Part shown: positions 6,468 through 14,764 of the stretch, piece by piece | How the letters are laid out: each line of letters begins with the position of its first letter | Position numbering within the stretch: the first letter of the stretch is position 1 | Assembly: GCA_021414185.1 (NCBI GenBank) | Contig: JAIOOZ010000010.1 | Span: forward strand, 1-17,733 | Reading direction: 5' to 3' | Source: Betaproteobacteria bacterium | GTDB taxonomy: Bacteria > Pseudomonadota > Gammaproteobacteria > Burkholderiales > SG8-41 | DNA: 17,733 nt | Translations under genes and position numbers: made by a program | The notes under the pieces: generated by a model | Told to the model about the DNA's origin: nothing | What the model saw: only the letters and a program-made list of their open reading frames with translations | Database searches by the model: none

Positions 6468-7625
6468 ATGTATTATCTCAAGCTGATCGTACGCAACGCG
6501 CTGCGCCACAAGCTGCGCACCGGCCTGACCGTGCTCGGCATCGTCGTGGCCATACTCGCGTTCGGATTGCTGCGCACGGTGGTCGATGCGTGGTATGCGG
6601 GATCCGAGGCCGCTTCCAAAACCCGCCTGGTAACGCGCAATTCCATCTCGCTGGTGTTTTCGCTGCCGCTCACTTATTCGGCCAAGATCCGGCAGATCGA
6701 AGGTGTCAACGCAGTGTCGCATGCGAACTGGTTTGGCGGCGTTTACATCACCGAGAAGAATTTTTTCCCGCAGTTCGCCGTGCAGGCATCGACGTACTTT
6801 GACCTCTATCCGGAATTCGTGGTGCCGCCCGAACAGATGCGCGCCTTCCTGCGCGACCGCAAGGGCGCAATTGTCGGACGCAAGACCGCCGACATCTACG
6901 GCTTCAAGGTCGGCGACCAGGTCAATCTGCGCGGTACCATATTTCCCGGCACCTGGGAGTTCGTGGTGCGCGGCATTTACGACGGGGCGGAAGCGAGGAC
7001 CGACACTTCCCAATTCTTCTTCCAGTGGGATTACCTGAACGAAACCATGAAAAAAACCGCGCCGCGGCGCGCGAATTCAGTGGGCGTCTACATTGTTTCG
7101 ATTGCGAGCGCAGACCGCGCTGCCGAAGTCGCTTCGGCGATTGACCGCACGTTCAAGAATTCGCTCGCAGAAACGCTGACCGAGACCGAGCAGGCGTTTC
7201 AGCTCGGCTTCGTTTCGATGGTGGAGGCCATCGTGGTGGCGATCAGGATTGTTTCGTTTCTGGTCATCTTCATCATCATGGCGGTAATGGCGAACACCAT
7301 GGCGATGACTGTGCGCGAGCGCATGGCTGAGTATGCGACGTTAAAAGCGTTGGGTTTCGGACCATGGCATCTGACTTTGCTTATTTTCGGCGAATCGCTG
7401 ACGATTGCCGGCTTCGGGGCGGCGATCGGCATCGCGCTGACTTTCCCGGTAGCAGAAGGATTCGGCAAGGCGATGGGCAAGTTTCTTCCCGTGTTTAATG
7501 TTCATGCGGAAACGCTCTACATGCAGGTTGCGGCGGGGTTGATCGTGGGCGCGGTTGCTGCGCTTGTTCCCTGCGTACGGGCAGCGCATATCCGCATCGT
7601 TGATGGGTTGCGCAACATCGGCTGA
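6468..7625 (+). CDS. FtsX-like ABC transporter permease 1
   Basis: This inner-membrane subunit has 385 residues in the MacB-like layout: a first membrane segment at about 16-38, a large periplasmic domain (about 40-250), and three segments near 252-279, 302-327 and 351-373. MTVRERMAEYATLKALGFGP after the second segment is the usual FtsX-family cytoplasmic coupling loop. The C-terminus (RAAHIRIVDGLRNIG) is also typical. Its stop overlaps the next start by one base (TGATG at 7623-7627), so the two permeases are translationally coupled and probably form a heterodimer. No ribosome-binding sequence is seen before the start except within the preceding hairpin, where it would be paired. Confidence 0.9.
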   Translation: MYYLKLIVRNALRHKLRTGLTVLGIVVAILAFGLLRTVVDAWYAGSEAASKTRLVTRNSISLVFSLPLTYSAKIRQIEGVNAVSHANWFGGVYITEKNFFPQFAVQASTYFDLYPEFVVPPEQMRAFLRDRKGAIVGRKTADIYGFKVGDQVNLRGTIFPGTWEFVVRGIYDGAEARTDTSQFFFQWDYLNETMKKTAPRRANSVGVYIVSIASADRAAEVASAIDRTFKNSLAETLTETEQAFQLGFVSMVEAIVVAIRIVSFLVIFIIMAVMANTMAMTVRERMAEYATLKALGFGPWHLTLLIFGESLTIAGFGAAIGIALTFPVAEGFGKAMGKFLPVFNVHAETLYMQVAAGLIVGAVAALVPCVRAAHIRIVDGLRNIG

Positions 7626-8791
7626 TGAAAATACCGTTCTCATACACATTGCGCAACCTGTGGACGCGCAAATTGACCACGCTGCTGACCGCCGGCGGCA
7701 TGGCGCTGGTGGTGTTCGTGTTTGCGACGGTGCTGATGCTGGAGGAGGGGCTGCGCAAGACGCTGGTCGATACAGGATCGTACGATAACGTGATCGTGAT
7801 CCGGCGTTCGGCGCAGACCGAAGTGCAAAGCGCGATCGACCGCGTGCAGGCCTCGTTGATCGAAAGCCAGCCGGAAGTTGCGCTGGGCGCCGATGGCGAG
7901 CGCATGGTTTCCAAAGAGACGATAGTTCTGGTCAACCTCAACAAGCGCGATTCCGACAAACCGACCAACGTGATGGTGCGTGGCGTTGGGCCGCGCAGCC
8001 TGACGCTGCGACCGCAGGTCAAAATCATCGCGGGCCGCATGTTCCGGCCGGGCGCATCCGAAATCGTTGCCGGCCGCAATGCCGCCGAGCGCTTCAAAGG
8101 CGCCGGCATCGGCGAGACGTTGTGGTTCGGCCAGCGTGAATGGCAGGTTGTCGGCACGTTCGATGCCGGCAAGAGCGGATTCGATTCCGAAATCTGGGGC
8201 GATGCCGATCAGTTGATGCAGGCTTTCCGCCGTCCGATTTATTCCGCGATGGTATTCAAACTCAACGACACCACACAGTTCGATGCATTGAAGGCGCGTC
8301 TGGAAAGCGACCAGCGGTTGACGATAGAAGCAAAACGGGAAACGGTTTTTTATGCCGACCAGTCGGACGCGTTGGCTACTTTCATACGCTATCTGGGCGT
8401 GACGCTCTCAATCATATTTTCGGTCGGCGCCATCATAGGCGCGATGATCACCATGTATGCGTCGGTCGCCAGCCGCACGGCGGAAATCGGTACTTTGCGC
8501 GCGCTGGGGTTTCGGCAAAGCAGCGTGCTGGCGGCTTTTCTGCTTGAAGCCCTGCTGCTGGGGGTCGTCGGCGGATGCGTCGGCTTGTTCCTCGCGTCGT
8601 TTATGCAGCTTTTCACGATCTCGACCATGAACTTTCAGTCTTTCTCCGAGCTTGCGTTCAGTTTCACGCTGACCCCGGCCATCACGCTCAAGACGCTGCT
8701 GTTCGCAATGGTCATGGGCGTGGTGGGCGGCTTTCTGCCGGCCGTGCGCGCCTCGCGATTGCGTATTGTCGACGCATTGCGCGCGGCGTGA
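7625..8791 (+). CDS. FtsX-like ABC transporter permease 2
   Basis: The second permease has 388 residues with the same layout as the first: a membrane segment at about 20-38, a periplasmic domain to about 250, then segments near 254-280, 301-328 and 351-373. The coupling loop reads ASRTAEIGTLRALGFRQSS and the end reads RASRLRIVDALRAA, matching permease 1 in position but not closely in sequence, which points to an old duplication and a heterodimeric pair with the single ATPase. Its start overlaps the previous stop by one base. Typical MacB fuses the ATPase and permease; here they are separate. The transported substrate cannot be read from the sequence. Confidence 0.9.
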   Translation: MKIPFSYTLRNLWTRKLTTLLTAGGMALVVFVFATVLMLEEGLRKTLVDTGSYDNVIVIRRSAQTEVQSAIDRVQASLIESQPEVALGADGERMVSKETIVLVNLNKRDSDKPTNVMVRGVGPRSLTLRPQVKIIAGRMFRPGASEIVAGRNAAERFKGAGIGETLWFGQREWQVVGTFDAGKSGFDSEIWGDADQLMQAFRRPIYSAMVFKLNDTTQFDALKARLESDQRLTIEAKRETVFYADQSDALATFIRYLGVTLSIIFSVGAIIGAMITMYASVASRTAEIGTLRALGFRQSSVLAAFLLEALLLGVVGGCVGLFLASFMQLFTISTMNFQSFSELAFSFTLTPAITLKTLLFAMVMGVVGGFLPAVRASRLRIVDALRAA

Positions 8792-8817
8792 GTGCTTCCC
8801 GGAAAGGGGCGGCGAAC

Positions 8818-9966
8818 ATGACAGGCGCGTGGCGGATCGCCATTGCGGGTTTGATCGCACTGGCGGCGGCCATCGGCATCGGCAGGTTTGCCTTCACGCC
8901 CTTGCTGCCGATGATGCAGCATGACAACGGTCTGTCGATAACTGCCGGCGGCTGGCTGGCGTCCGCCAATTATCTTGGCTATTTTACCGGCGCTATATCA
9001 GCGGTGTGGTTGCGTCTGCCGGCGCTGGCGATGCTGCGCGTCGCGATGGTGCTGAATGCGCTGCTGATCGCAGGCATGGGCGTCACGGAGAGCCTGACTG
9101 CCTGGCTGGTGATACGCGGGGCGGCGGGCGTTGCCAGCGCATGGGTATTCGTATTTGCGTCTACGCTCGTGCTCCAGCGTTTGGCTCAATGCGGTCATAT
9201 CGAACTCAGCAGCGTCATGTTCTCGGGCGTCGGTATCGGTATGTTGTTGCCCGGCCTGATGTGCATAGTGTTCGTTGCCAGCGGTGTCGATGCGCAGCGC
9301 GCGTGGGGTATTTTTGCCGTGGTCGCGGCGGTGGCGGTAATCATGGTGTGGTGGTTGTCTGGTGCGGGGCCGCCTGCCGTGTCAGCGGAACACCGCGATT
9401 CGCGGTACCGGCCGCATTGGACCGCGACCATGGGACGCCTGATCGCGAGTTACGGCCTGTTCGGACTGGGCTACATCATTCCGGCGACATTTCTGCCGGT
9501 AATCGCGCGCGATTTGCTTGCCGGCTCGCATACCTACGTCTGGTTCTGGCCGGTGTGCGGCGCTGCCGCGGCCTTGTCGGTCATTGTCAGCGTTGGATGG
9601 AGCCGCAAATATGGCGATTACTCGTTGCTGATGGTGTGCTGCGTAGCAGAGGCGGTGGGGATCGCGTTACCGTTGTTTGCGCCGCAGGCTGCGGCAATCG
9701 GCGTCAGCGCTGTACTGCTTGGCGGCACATTTGTCGTGATAACGGTAGCAGCACTGCGCGAAGCGCGCAGATTGGCGCCGGGGCATGCCGGAAGTCTGAT
9801 TGCGGCGATGACGGCATCGTTTGCACTGGGGCAGATCGCGGGCCCCGTCATTGCCGCTTATCTTGTGACGTGGCGCGGCGATTTTGTCTGGCCGCTGATA
9901 TTGGCGGCCACGGCGCTGTTGATTGCCGGAGCTCTGCTGCCGAAATCGACCCCGGAGCGCGTTTAA
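8818..9966 (+). CDS. MFS transporter, YbfB/YjiJ family
   Basis: This is a polytopic inner-membrane protein of 382 residues, expected to have twelve membrane segments. The N-terminus with AAIGIGRFAFTPLLPMMQ (about 17-34) is the hallmark of the YbfB/YjiJ (MFS_4) group, whose substrates are mostly unknown. The ATG at 8818 is preferred because GGAAAGGGG (8801-8809) lies eight bases upstream. A GTG at 8788 overlapping the permease stop is an alternative that would add ten residues. It sits 26 bases after the exporter permease gene and could be cotranscribed with it, but nothing in the sequence links its function to the ABC system. It is convergent with the NUDIX gene, 19 bases away. Confidence 0.85.
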   Translation: MTGAWRIAIAGLIALAAAIGIGRFAFTPLLPMMQHDNGLSITAGGWLASANYLGYFTGAISAVWLRLPALAMLRVAMVLNALLIAGMGVTESLTAWLVIRGAAGVASAWVFVFASTLVLQRLAQCGHIELSSVMFSGVGIGMLLPGLMCIVFVASGVDAQRAWGIFAVVAAVAVIMVWWLSGAGPPAVSAEHRDSRYRPHWTATMGRLIASYGLFGLGYIIPATFLPVIARDLLAGSHTYVWFWPVCGAAAALSVIVSVGWSRKYGDYSLLMVCCVAEAVGIALPLFAPQAAAIGVSAVLLGGTFVVITVAALREARRLAPGHAGSLIAAMTASFALGQIAGPVIAAYLVTWRGDFVWPLILAATALLIAGALLPKSTPERV

Positions 9967-9985
9967 CGTCCCCGGGGTTACTTCG

Positions 9986-10537
9986 CTAGCGGGCGGCGGG
10001 ACGCTGTAGCGGTTCGATGGTGCCCATGTGAAATTTGTAATCGCCGGCCTTGCGGTCACTGTAATAATGCGTGAGCGTATTGCGCACGGTGGCGAATGCC
10101 AGTTGCTCCCACGGAATATCCTGTTCTGCAAACAGGGCGGTCTCCAGCGTTTCGGCGCCGGCGCTGAAATCAAGATCCAGCAACCGCGCGCGGAACAGGA
10201 TATAGACCTGGTTGATGTGCGGAATATTGTAAAGCGCGTAAAGCTGGCCGACTTCGACCCGCGCATTCGCTTCCTCCAGTGTTTCACGTGCCGCACCCTG
10301 GAAAGTGGTCTCGCCGTTTTCCATGAAGCCCGCGGGCACGGTCCACAGCCCGTAGCGCGGTTCGATGGCGCGTTTGCACAACAGGACTTTGTCTTCCCAC
10401 TCGACAATGCAGCCGACTATCATGCGTGGATTCTGATAGTGGATGGTGTGGCACGCGCCGCAGACAAAGCGCGGCAGCGCGTCGCCTTCGGGCACGCGCA
10501 GCTCGACGGTTGCGCCGCAATTGCTGCAGAATTTCAA
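9986..10537 (-). CDS. NUDIX hydrolase with N-terminal zinc ribbon
   Basis: This 183-residue protein has a zinc ribbon with cysteines C4, C7, C26 and C29 (FCSNCG and VCGACH), then a NUDIX domain with GFMENGE at 70-76 and RETLEE at 84-89, satisfying G-x5-E-x7-R-E-x2-E-E. The usual glycine after that helix is replaced (EEANARV). Such proteins cleave nucleoside diphosphates linked to another group, often nucleotide cofactors; the exact substrate is unknown. The start is placed at a TTG (10537) because family-like sequence begins there (KFCSNCG) and a TATAGT -10-like box lies about 40 bases upstream. An upstream ATG at 10717 would add 60 unrelated residues. It is divergent from the Pro/Ala-rich protein gene. 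Confidence 0.82.
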   Translation of the reverse strand: MKFCSNCGATVELRVPEGDALPRFVCGACHTIHYQNPRMIVGCIVEWEDKVLLCKRAIEPRYGLWTVPAGFMENGETTFQGAARETLEEANARVEVGQLYALYNIPHINQVYILFRARLLDLDFSAGAETLETALFAEQDIPWEQLAFATVRNTLTHYYSDRKAGDYKFHMGTIEPLQRPAAR

Positions 10538-10766
10538 GGGAAAGGATGGTTTTAACGGTGTCCGAGGCTCCTTACTATACGGTAATCGACCGCCGTTGAA
10601 AATTGCTAAACCCGGCGCCGCGTTCAGCGAGTGCGTCGGGCGTATGTCACATCCTGTTTTTGCGGCGCGTGATATTATCAAATACAGCGGAGTAGCATGC
10701 CAAGCGCCGGGCGTCATGCGTTAGCGCCATCAGGGCCGCGATTGATCAATTCAAGGGAGAAGGAAA

Positions 10767-11426
10767 ATGAACGAAAAAGTCAAAACGATGCTGGTCGGTG
10801 GAGTGGCGCTGATCGTGGGTGCCGCGGGCGGCGGCGGTTACGGCATGATGCAGGTCGACGATGTGACCCAGAAGCTGAACGCCGCGACGCAGGAAAAAGA
10901 TCAGGCGCTGCAGGGTGCTGACCGCCTGCGCAAGATGAATGACGAAGCTGGCAAGAAGTACGGCAAGGACCTCGGCAAGCTGGTCATGGCGGCCGTGGGT
11001 AGCGCACCCGCTGCGGCAGCACCGGCTGCAACAGCGCCCGTCACGGGGCAGCCCGCAGTGACTCCGCCGGCAGCGCCAGCGGGCGAGGACACAAAGCTGA
11101 TCGACGGCGCGCGTGCATTGCTGGCGCAGCGCGACGGATTTCGCGCTTCGTTAGACGGCGTGCGCGCATCGATGAATTCCGAAATGGATGCGCTGGCCGC
11201 TGAACTCGGCAATCCGGTGCCGAATATCGGCAAAGTCAAAGACCTGCTTGACAGCCTGAAGCAGAACTGGCCGGAGAAAGAAAAAAACATGCAGGCCGCG
11301 ACGCAAAAATTGCTGGTCGATCTCGGCTTGGTGCAGGCGCCCGCCGCACCCAAGCCGGTCGCTGCTCCGGCACCTGCCGCTGCTGCGCCCGCGCCCGCTG
11401 CACCGCCTGCCGATACCAAGAAGTAA
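10767..11426 (+). CDS. Pro/Ala-rich membrane-anchored protein, function unknown
   Basis: The 219-residue product has a single hydrophobic segment near the N-terminus (about 8-28, very rich in Gly, ending GGGGYGMMQ), a short charged helix likely to form a coiled coil (about 31-70), an Ala/Pro linker (about 78-106), a second helical region (about 107-180, with LLAQRDGFRASLDGVRASMN) and a tail of PA repeats ending PADTKK. GGAGAAGG precedes the ATG by four bases, a strong ribosome-binding site. It is a single-gene unit: divergent from the NUDIX gene and closed by a strong terminator. I do not recognise a family. The layout suggests a protein anchored in the inner membrane with flexible periplasmic linkers. 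Confidence 0.8.
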   Translation: MNEKVKTMLVGGVALIVGAAGGGGYGMMQVDDVTQKLNAATQEKDQALQGADRLRKMNDEAGKKYGKDLGKLVMAAVGSAPAAAAPAATAPVTGQPAVTPPAAPAGEDTKLIDGARALLAQRDGFRASLDGVRASMNSEMDALAAELGNPVPNIGKVKDLLDSLKQNWPEKEKNMQAATQKLLVDLGLVQAPAAPKPVAAPAPAAAAPAPAAPPADTKK

Positions 11427-11448
11427 ACCTGGAAAGAGTTATCCGCAT

Positions 11449-11482
11449 AACGGCGCACCGTACGCGGTGCGCCGTTTTTTAT
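11449..11482 (+). terminator. Rho-independent terminator
   Basis: AACGGCGCACCG (11449-11460) and CGGTGCGCCGTT (11465-11476) form a perfect 12-bp GC-rich stem with a TACG loop, followed by a run of T (11475-11480, then ATT). It lies 22 bases after the Pro/Ala-rich protein stop. On the other strand it also stands just past the DUF482 gene end (11502), but the T-run orientation favours the plus strand. Confidence 0.92.
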
Positions 11483-11501
11483 TGCCGGCGGCAATCGTGA
11501 T

Positions 11502-12665
11502 TCACGGTGAGTCTGGCGGGTCTTGTGCGGTTGATGTTTGTTTGAACGGCGTGCGCTCGTTCAATTCATCGAGATAGACCGCGACGCCGCGCGTCTCCCG
11601 CTGCAAAAATTCCTCAATCGCGGCGGCGAACCGCGGATGGGCGAGCCAATGCGCTGAATGCGTCTGCACTGGCAGCAGTCCGCGCGCGATCTTGTGTTCG
11701 CCCTGCGCGCCGCCTTCGAAAGTGGCGATGCCGTTGGCGATGCAGAATTCGATCACCTGGTAGTAGCACGCCTCGAAATGCAGCGACGGGTGGTGCTCGA
11801 GTGCGCCCCAGTAACGTCCGCACAGCCGCGTGCCGTTGTGAACGTTGAGCGACGCCGCGATCGGCTGTCCCTCGCGCAGGGCAACGATGATTACAAGATT
11901 TTCCGGCATGCTGCTGCCGATCGCGCGGAAAAAATCCAGGTTGAGGTAGGGCGTCGAATGATGCTGGCGGTAGGTGTTGCGGTAGCAGCGGTTGAAAAAC
12001 ACCCACAACGCATCGGTTATGGCAGGGCCGGGGAACCATTCGAAAACGATGCCGGCATCGCGTACCCGGCGCCGCTCCTGCTTGATTTTTTTGCGCTTGT
12101 CGTGATTGAACGTGGCGAGGAAGGCGTCGAAATCCGCATAACCTTCGTTGCGCCAGTGAAATTGCACGCCATGGCGCAGCGTCAACCCGCGATCCTGCAA
12201 TACATCCGCCTGTTCGGCGGTGGGATACAGGCAATGCAAAGACGAAACGCGTGTTTCGCGCGCAAGCTGCAGCGCGGCGTCGACCAGCAACTGCCGCCGC
12301 TCCAGCGTATCCGCCAGCATGCGGTTACCGGTAACCGGCGTAAACGGGACTGCGCTGAGCAGCTTGGGGTAGTACTCAAGCCCGTGGCGCTGGTACGCAT
12401 CGGCCCACGCCCAATCGAACACGTATTCACCGTAAGAATGCGATTTGAGATAAAGCGGCATCGCGCCGGCAAACGCGCCGTTTTCCCGCAGCACGAGAAA
12501 ATTCGGCGTCCAGCCGGCGTCCGCGCTCGCGCAGCCCGTCTCGTGCAGCGCATGCAGGAATTCATGCCGCAGCAGCGGGTCGTCGCCGGCAAGCCGGTTC
12601 CACTCCAGTGCGGGGATTGCTGCGATCGAGTCGCGGACTTCGACTAAAGTCTCTGCCGGTTTCAC
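11502..12665 (-). CDS. DUF482/COG3146 GNAT-like protein
   Basis: This 387-residue protein matches the COG3146 (DUF482, FemAB-like) family, whose C-terminal half resembles GNAT acyltransferases; the substrate is not established. Recognisable stretches are FLVLRENGAFAGAMPLYLKS, YGEYVFDWAWADAY, VPFTPVTGNRML, FNHDKRKKIKQERRRV, FEACYYQVIEFCI and FEGGAQGEHKIARGLLP. The start is set at the GTG at 12665 because frames further upstream would be antisense to nadE; no strong ribosome-binding site is present, so the start is approximate. It is divergent from nadE, sharing an AT-rich region at 12708-12715 that may contain promoters for both. No signal peptide is seen, so it is probably cytoplasmic. Confidence 0.85.
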   Translation of the reverse strand: MKPAETLVEVRDSIAAIPALEWNRLAGDDPLLRHEFLHALHETGCASADAGWTPNFLVLRENGAFAGAMPLYLKSHSYGEYVFDWAWADAYQRHGLEYYPKLLSAVPFTPVTGNRMLADTLERRQLLVDAALQLARETRVSSLHCLYPTAEQADVLQDRGLTLRHGVQFHWRNEGYADFDAFLATFNHDKRKKIKQERRRVRDAGIVFEWFPGPAITDALWVFFNRCYRNTYRQHHSTPYLNLDFFRAIGSSMPENLVIIVALREGQPIAASLNVHNGTRLCGRYWGALEHHPSLHFEACYYQVIEFCIANGIATFEGGAQGEHKIARGLLPVQTHSAHWLAHPRFAAAIEEFLQRETRGVAVYLDELNERTPFKQTSTAQDPPDSP

Positions 12666-12707
12666 GGAAATTTGGCTGTGCGCCGAGAACGAATGGTGGC
12701 CTGATGA

Positions 12708-12713
12708 TATATT
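12708..12713 (+). promoter_or_regulatory. Candidate -10 box for nadE
   Basis: TATATT ends seven bases before the nadE ATG, so transcription would begin at or near the start codon. No convincing -35 hexamer is seen. The overlapping minus-strand TAATAT could serve the DUF482 gene. The assignment rests on position and composition only. Confidence 0.3.
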
Positions 12714-12719
12714 AGCGAG

Positions 12720-14327
12720 ATGAAAATCGCGATTGCTCAAATCAACTGCACCGTGGGCGATCTTGCCGGCAACGCGGCGCGCATACTCGATTTTGTCGGA
12801 CAGGCGCGCGCGCAGTCGGCGGACGTGCTGGTGACTCCCGAACTCGCGCTGTGCGGTTATCCGCCGGAAGACTTGCTGTTGCGCGATGATTTTTACCGCA
12901 GCTGCGACAGCGCGTTGCGCGATCTTGCCGCGGGCATCAAAGGTATTACGGTCGTCGTCGGACATCCGCGCCAGGTCGGGGGCAAACGCTATAACGCCGC
13001 GTCAGTCATCCAGGACGGCCGCGTCGTTGCCACCTATCACAAGCATACGCTGCCCAACTATACGGTCTTCGACGAAGAACGCTATTTCGATGCTGATGAC
13101 CAGCCGTGCGTTTTTGAAATCAACGGAACAAAACTCGGCGTCAATATTTGCGAAGACACGTGGGATGCAGTGGCGCCGCGCGCTGCCGGCAAGGCGGGTG
13201 CGCAGGTGCTGCTCGTGCTCAATGCGTCGCCCTACCATCTGCGCAAGCAGCATACGCGTTACGACGTCATGCGCGAGCGGGTGGCCGAAACCGGCTTGCC
13301 CTTGATTTACGCCAACATGGTCGGCGGCCAGGACGAACTGGTTTTCGACGGCGCCTCGTTTGTGCTTAATCGGAGCGGCGCCGTGACGCACCAGTTGCCG
13401 ATGTTCAAGGAAGCGCTGGCGATAGTCACCATCGAAAATGGCGATCCGCTCACAGGCGAGGTGGCCGCCGAACGCGCGCTGGAAGCCGACGTCTATGATG
13501 CGCTTTGTCTCGGCGTGCGCGACTACGTGACCAAAAACGGATTTCCCGGCGTGTTGCTGGGGCTTTCGGGTGGCATCGATTCGGCGCTGACGGTCGCGAT
13601 TGCGGCCGATGCGCTGGGTGCTGCCAAAGTGCATGCCGTGATGATGCCGTCGCAATATACGGCAGGCATGAGTCGTGACGATGCATGCAAGGAAGCCGAG
13701 GCGCTCGGGGTGCGTTATTCCGAAATCGCCATCAAACCGATGTTCGACGCGTTTGAAGCGGCGCTCGCTCCCCAATTCAGGGGCTTGCGCCCTGATACGA
13801 CCGAGGAAAATCTGCAGTCGCGCATCCGCGGCACATTATTGATGGCACTTTCAAATAAATCCGGTGCTATCGTGTTGACGACCGGCAACAAAAGCGAGAT
13901 GGGTACCGGTTATGCGACGCTATACGGCGACATGGCCGGCGGGTTCGCGGTGCTCAAAGACATCAGCAAGATGCTGGTGTACCGGCTTTCCAATTACCGC
14001 AACAGCGTGTCGCCGGTAATACCGCAGCGGGTAATTACGCGCGCCCCGTCCGCCGAATTGCGTCCCGACCAGACTGACCAGGACAGTCTGCCTCCATACG
14101 ATGTGCTCGATGCGATCATGGAAGCTTACGTCGAGCACAATCTCGGACTGCGCGAGATCGAGGCCAAGGGCTACAGCCGCAAGGACATCGAACGCGTTAT
14201 CCAACTCCTGCGCATCAGCGAATACAAGCGGCGCCAGGCGCCGATCGGCATCCGCATCACGCCGCGCGGTTTCGGCAAGGACTGGCGCTATCCCATCACC
14301 AACAAATACCGCCACCAGTTCGAGTAG
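12720..14327 (+). CDS. nadE: Glutamine-dependent NAD+ synthetase
   Basis: The 535-residue enzyme makes NAD+ from deamido-NAD+, ATP and glutamine-derived ammonia. The N-terminal nitrilase-type glutaminase domain (about 1-260) has the triad E41 (TPELALCGYP), K108 (YHKHTLPNY) and C144 (VNICEDTWD). The C-terminal synthetase domain has the PP-loop SGGIDS at 283-288, then TTGNKSEMGTGYATLYGDMAGG and the end KDWRYPITNKYRHQFE. The start is forced: MKIAIAQINCTVGDLAGN is the normal N-terminus and an in-frame TGA lies five codons upstream (12705). No good ribosome-binding site precedes it, so the mRNA may be leaderless or nearly so. glnB follows by 95 bases, with its own candidate promoter; the pairing of nitrogen-sensing PII with a glutamine-using enzyme is common in betaproteobacteria. 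Confidence 0.95.
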   Translation: MKIAIAQINCTVGDLAGNAARILDFVGQARAQSADVLVTPELALCGYPPEDLLLRDDFYRSCDSALRDLAAGIKGITVVVGHPRQVGGKRYNAASVIQDGRVVATYHKHTLPNYTVFDEERYFDADDQPCVFEINGTKLGVNICEDTWDAVAPRAAGKAGAQVLLVLNASPYHLRKQHTRYDVMRERVAETGLPLIYANMVGGQDELVFDGASFVLNRSGAVTHQLPMFKEALAIVTIENGDPLTGEVAAERALEADVYDALCLGVRDYVTKNGFPGVLLGLSGGIDSALTVAIAADALGAAKVHAVMMPSQYTAGMSRDDACKEAEALGVRYSEIAIKPMFDAFEAALAPQFRGLRPDTTEENLQSRIRGTLLMALSNKSGAIVLTTGNKSEMGTGYATLYGDMAGGFAVLKDISKMLVYRLSNYRNSVSPVIPQRVITRAPSAELRPDQTDQDSLPPYDVLDAIMEAYVEHNLGLREIEAKGYSRKDIERVIQLLRISEYKRRQAPIGIRITPRGFGKDWRYPITNKYRHQFE

Positions 14328-14338
14328 CATTTGATGTT

Positions 14339-14366
14339 TTGTGCCGTTGCCGCGAGGCCGTATACT
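14339..14366 (+). promoter_or_regulatory. Candidate promoter of glnB
   Basis: TTGTGC (14339-14344), a 16-base spacer and TATACT (14361-14366) resemble a sigma-70 promoter; the -10 box matches five of six consensus bases. It lies in the nadE-glnB gap, about 57 bases before the glnB start. No sigma-54 GG/GC pair was recognised. Confidence 0.4.
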
Positions 14367-14422
14367 ATGCTCAGAAACCGGTCGCGCCATGCCGCCGGTC
14401 AAGTCAGGCGGGGGGAACTCTC

Positions 14423-14761
14423 ATGAAAAAAATCGAAGCGATATTCAAGCCGTTCAAACTGGACGAAGTGCGTGAAGCGCTGTCCGAAATCGGCGTCAGT
14501 GGGTTGACGGTGACCGAAGTCAAAGGCTTCGGCCGGCAAAAAGGGCACACCGAACTGTACCGTGGCGCCGAATACGTGGTGGATTTCCTGCCCAAGGTCA
14601 AAATCGAAGTGGTCATAGCCGAAGACATGCTCGAGCGCGCCGTCGATGCGATAGTCAAGGCCGCGCGCACCGGCAAGATCGGCGATGGCAAGATTTTCGT
14701 GACCAGCGTGGACCAGGTCATCCGGATACGCACCGGCGAGACCGACGAAGCCGCGATTTAA
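14423..14761 (+). CDS. glnB: Nitrogen regulatory protein PII
   Basis: PII is a trimeric cytoplasmic signal protein that reads 2-oxoglutarate, ATP/ADP and, through uridylylation, glutamine. The 112-residue length is exactly that of the family. The N-terminus MKKIEAIFKPFKLDEVREAL, the T-loop with KGHTELYRGAEYVVDFLPK and uridylylation site Y51, and the C-terminal GDGKIFVTSVDQVIRIRTGE are classical. The start at 14423 has a GGGGGAA sequence seven bases upstream; an in-frame ATG at 14339 would add 28 unrelated residues. No amtB is adjacent, which favours GlnB over GlnK, though the two cannot be separated by sequence alone. A repeat-type hairpin follows the stop directly. Confidence 0.95.
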   Translation: MKKIEAIFKPFKLDEVREALSEIGVSGLTVTEVKGFGRQKGHTELYRGAEYVVDFLPKVKIEVVIAEDMLERAVDAIVKAARTGKIGDGKIFVTSVDQVIRIRTGETDEAAI

Positions 14762-14764
14762 GGG

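Noticed and set aside
8788..8817. GTG start of the MFS gene overlapping the permease stop
   Set aside because: It is possible, but the ATG at 8818 has a better-placed ribosome-binding site and begins the family-like sequence.
11658..12647. Long plus-strand open frame of 329 codons opposite the DUF482 gene
   Set aside because: It is antisense to a well-supported family protein and its translation has no domain-like pattern; long shadow frames are expected in GC-rich DNA.
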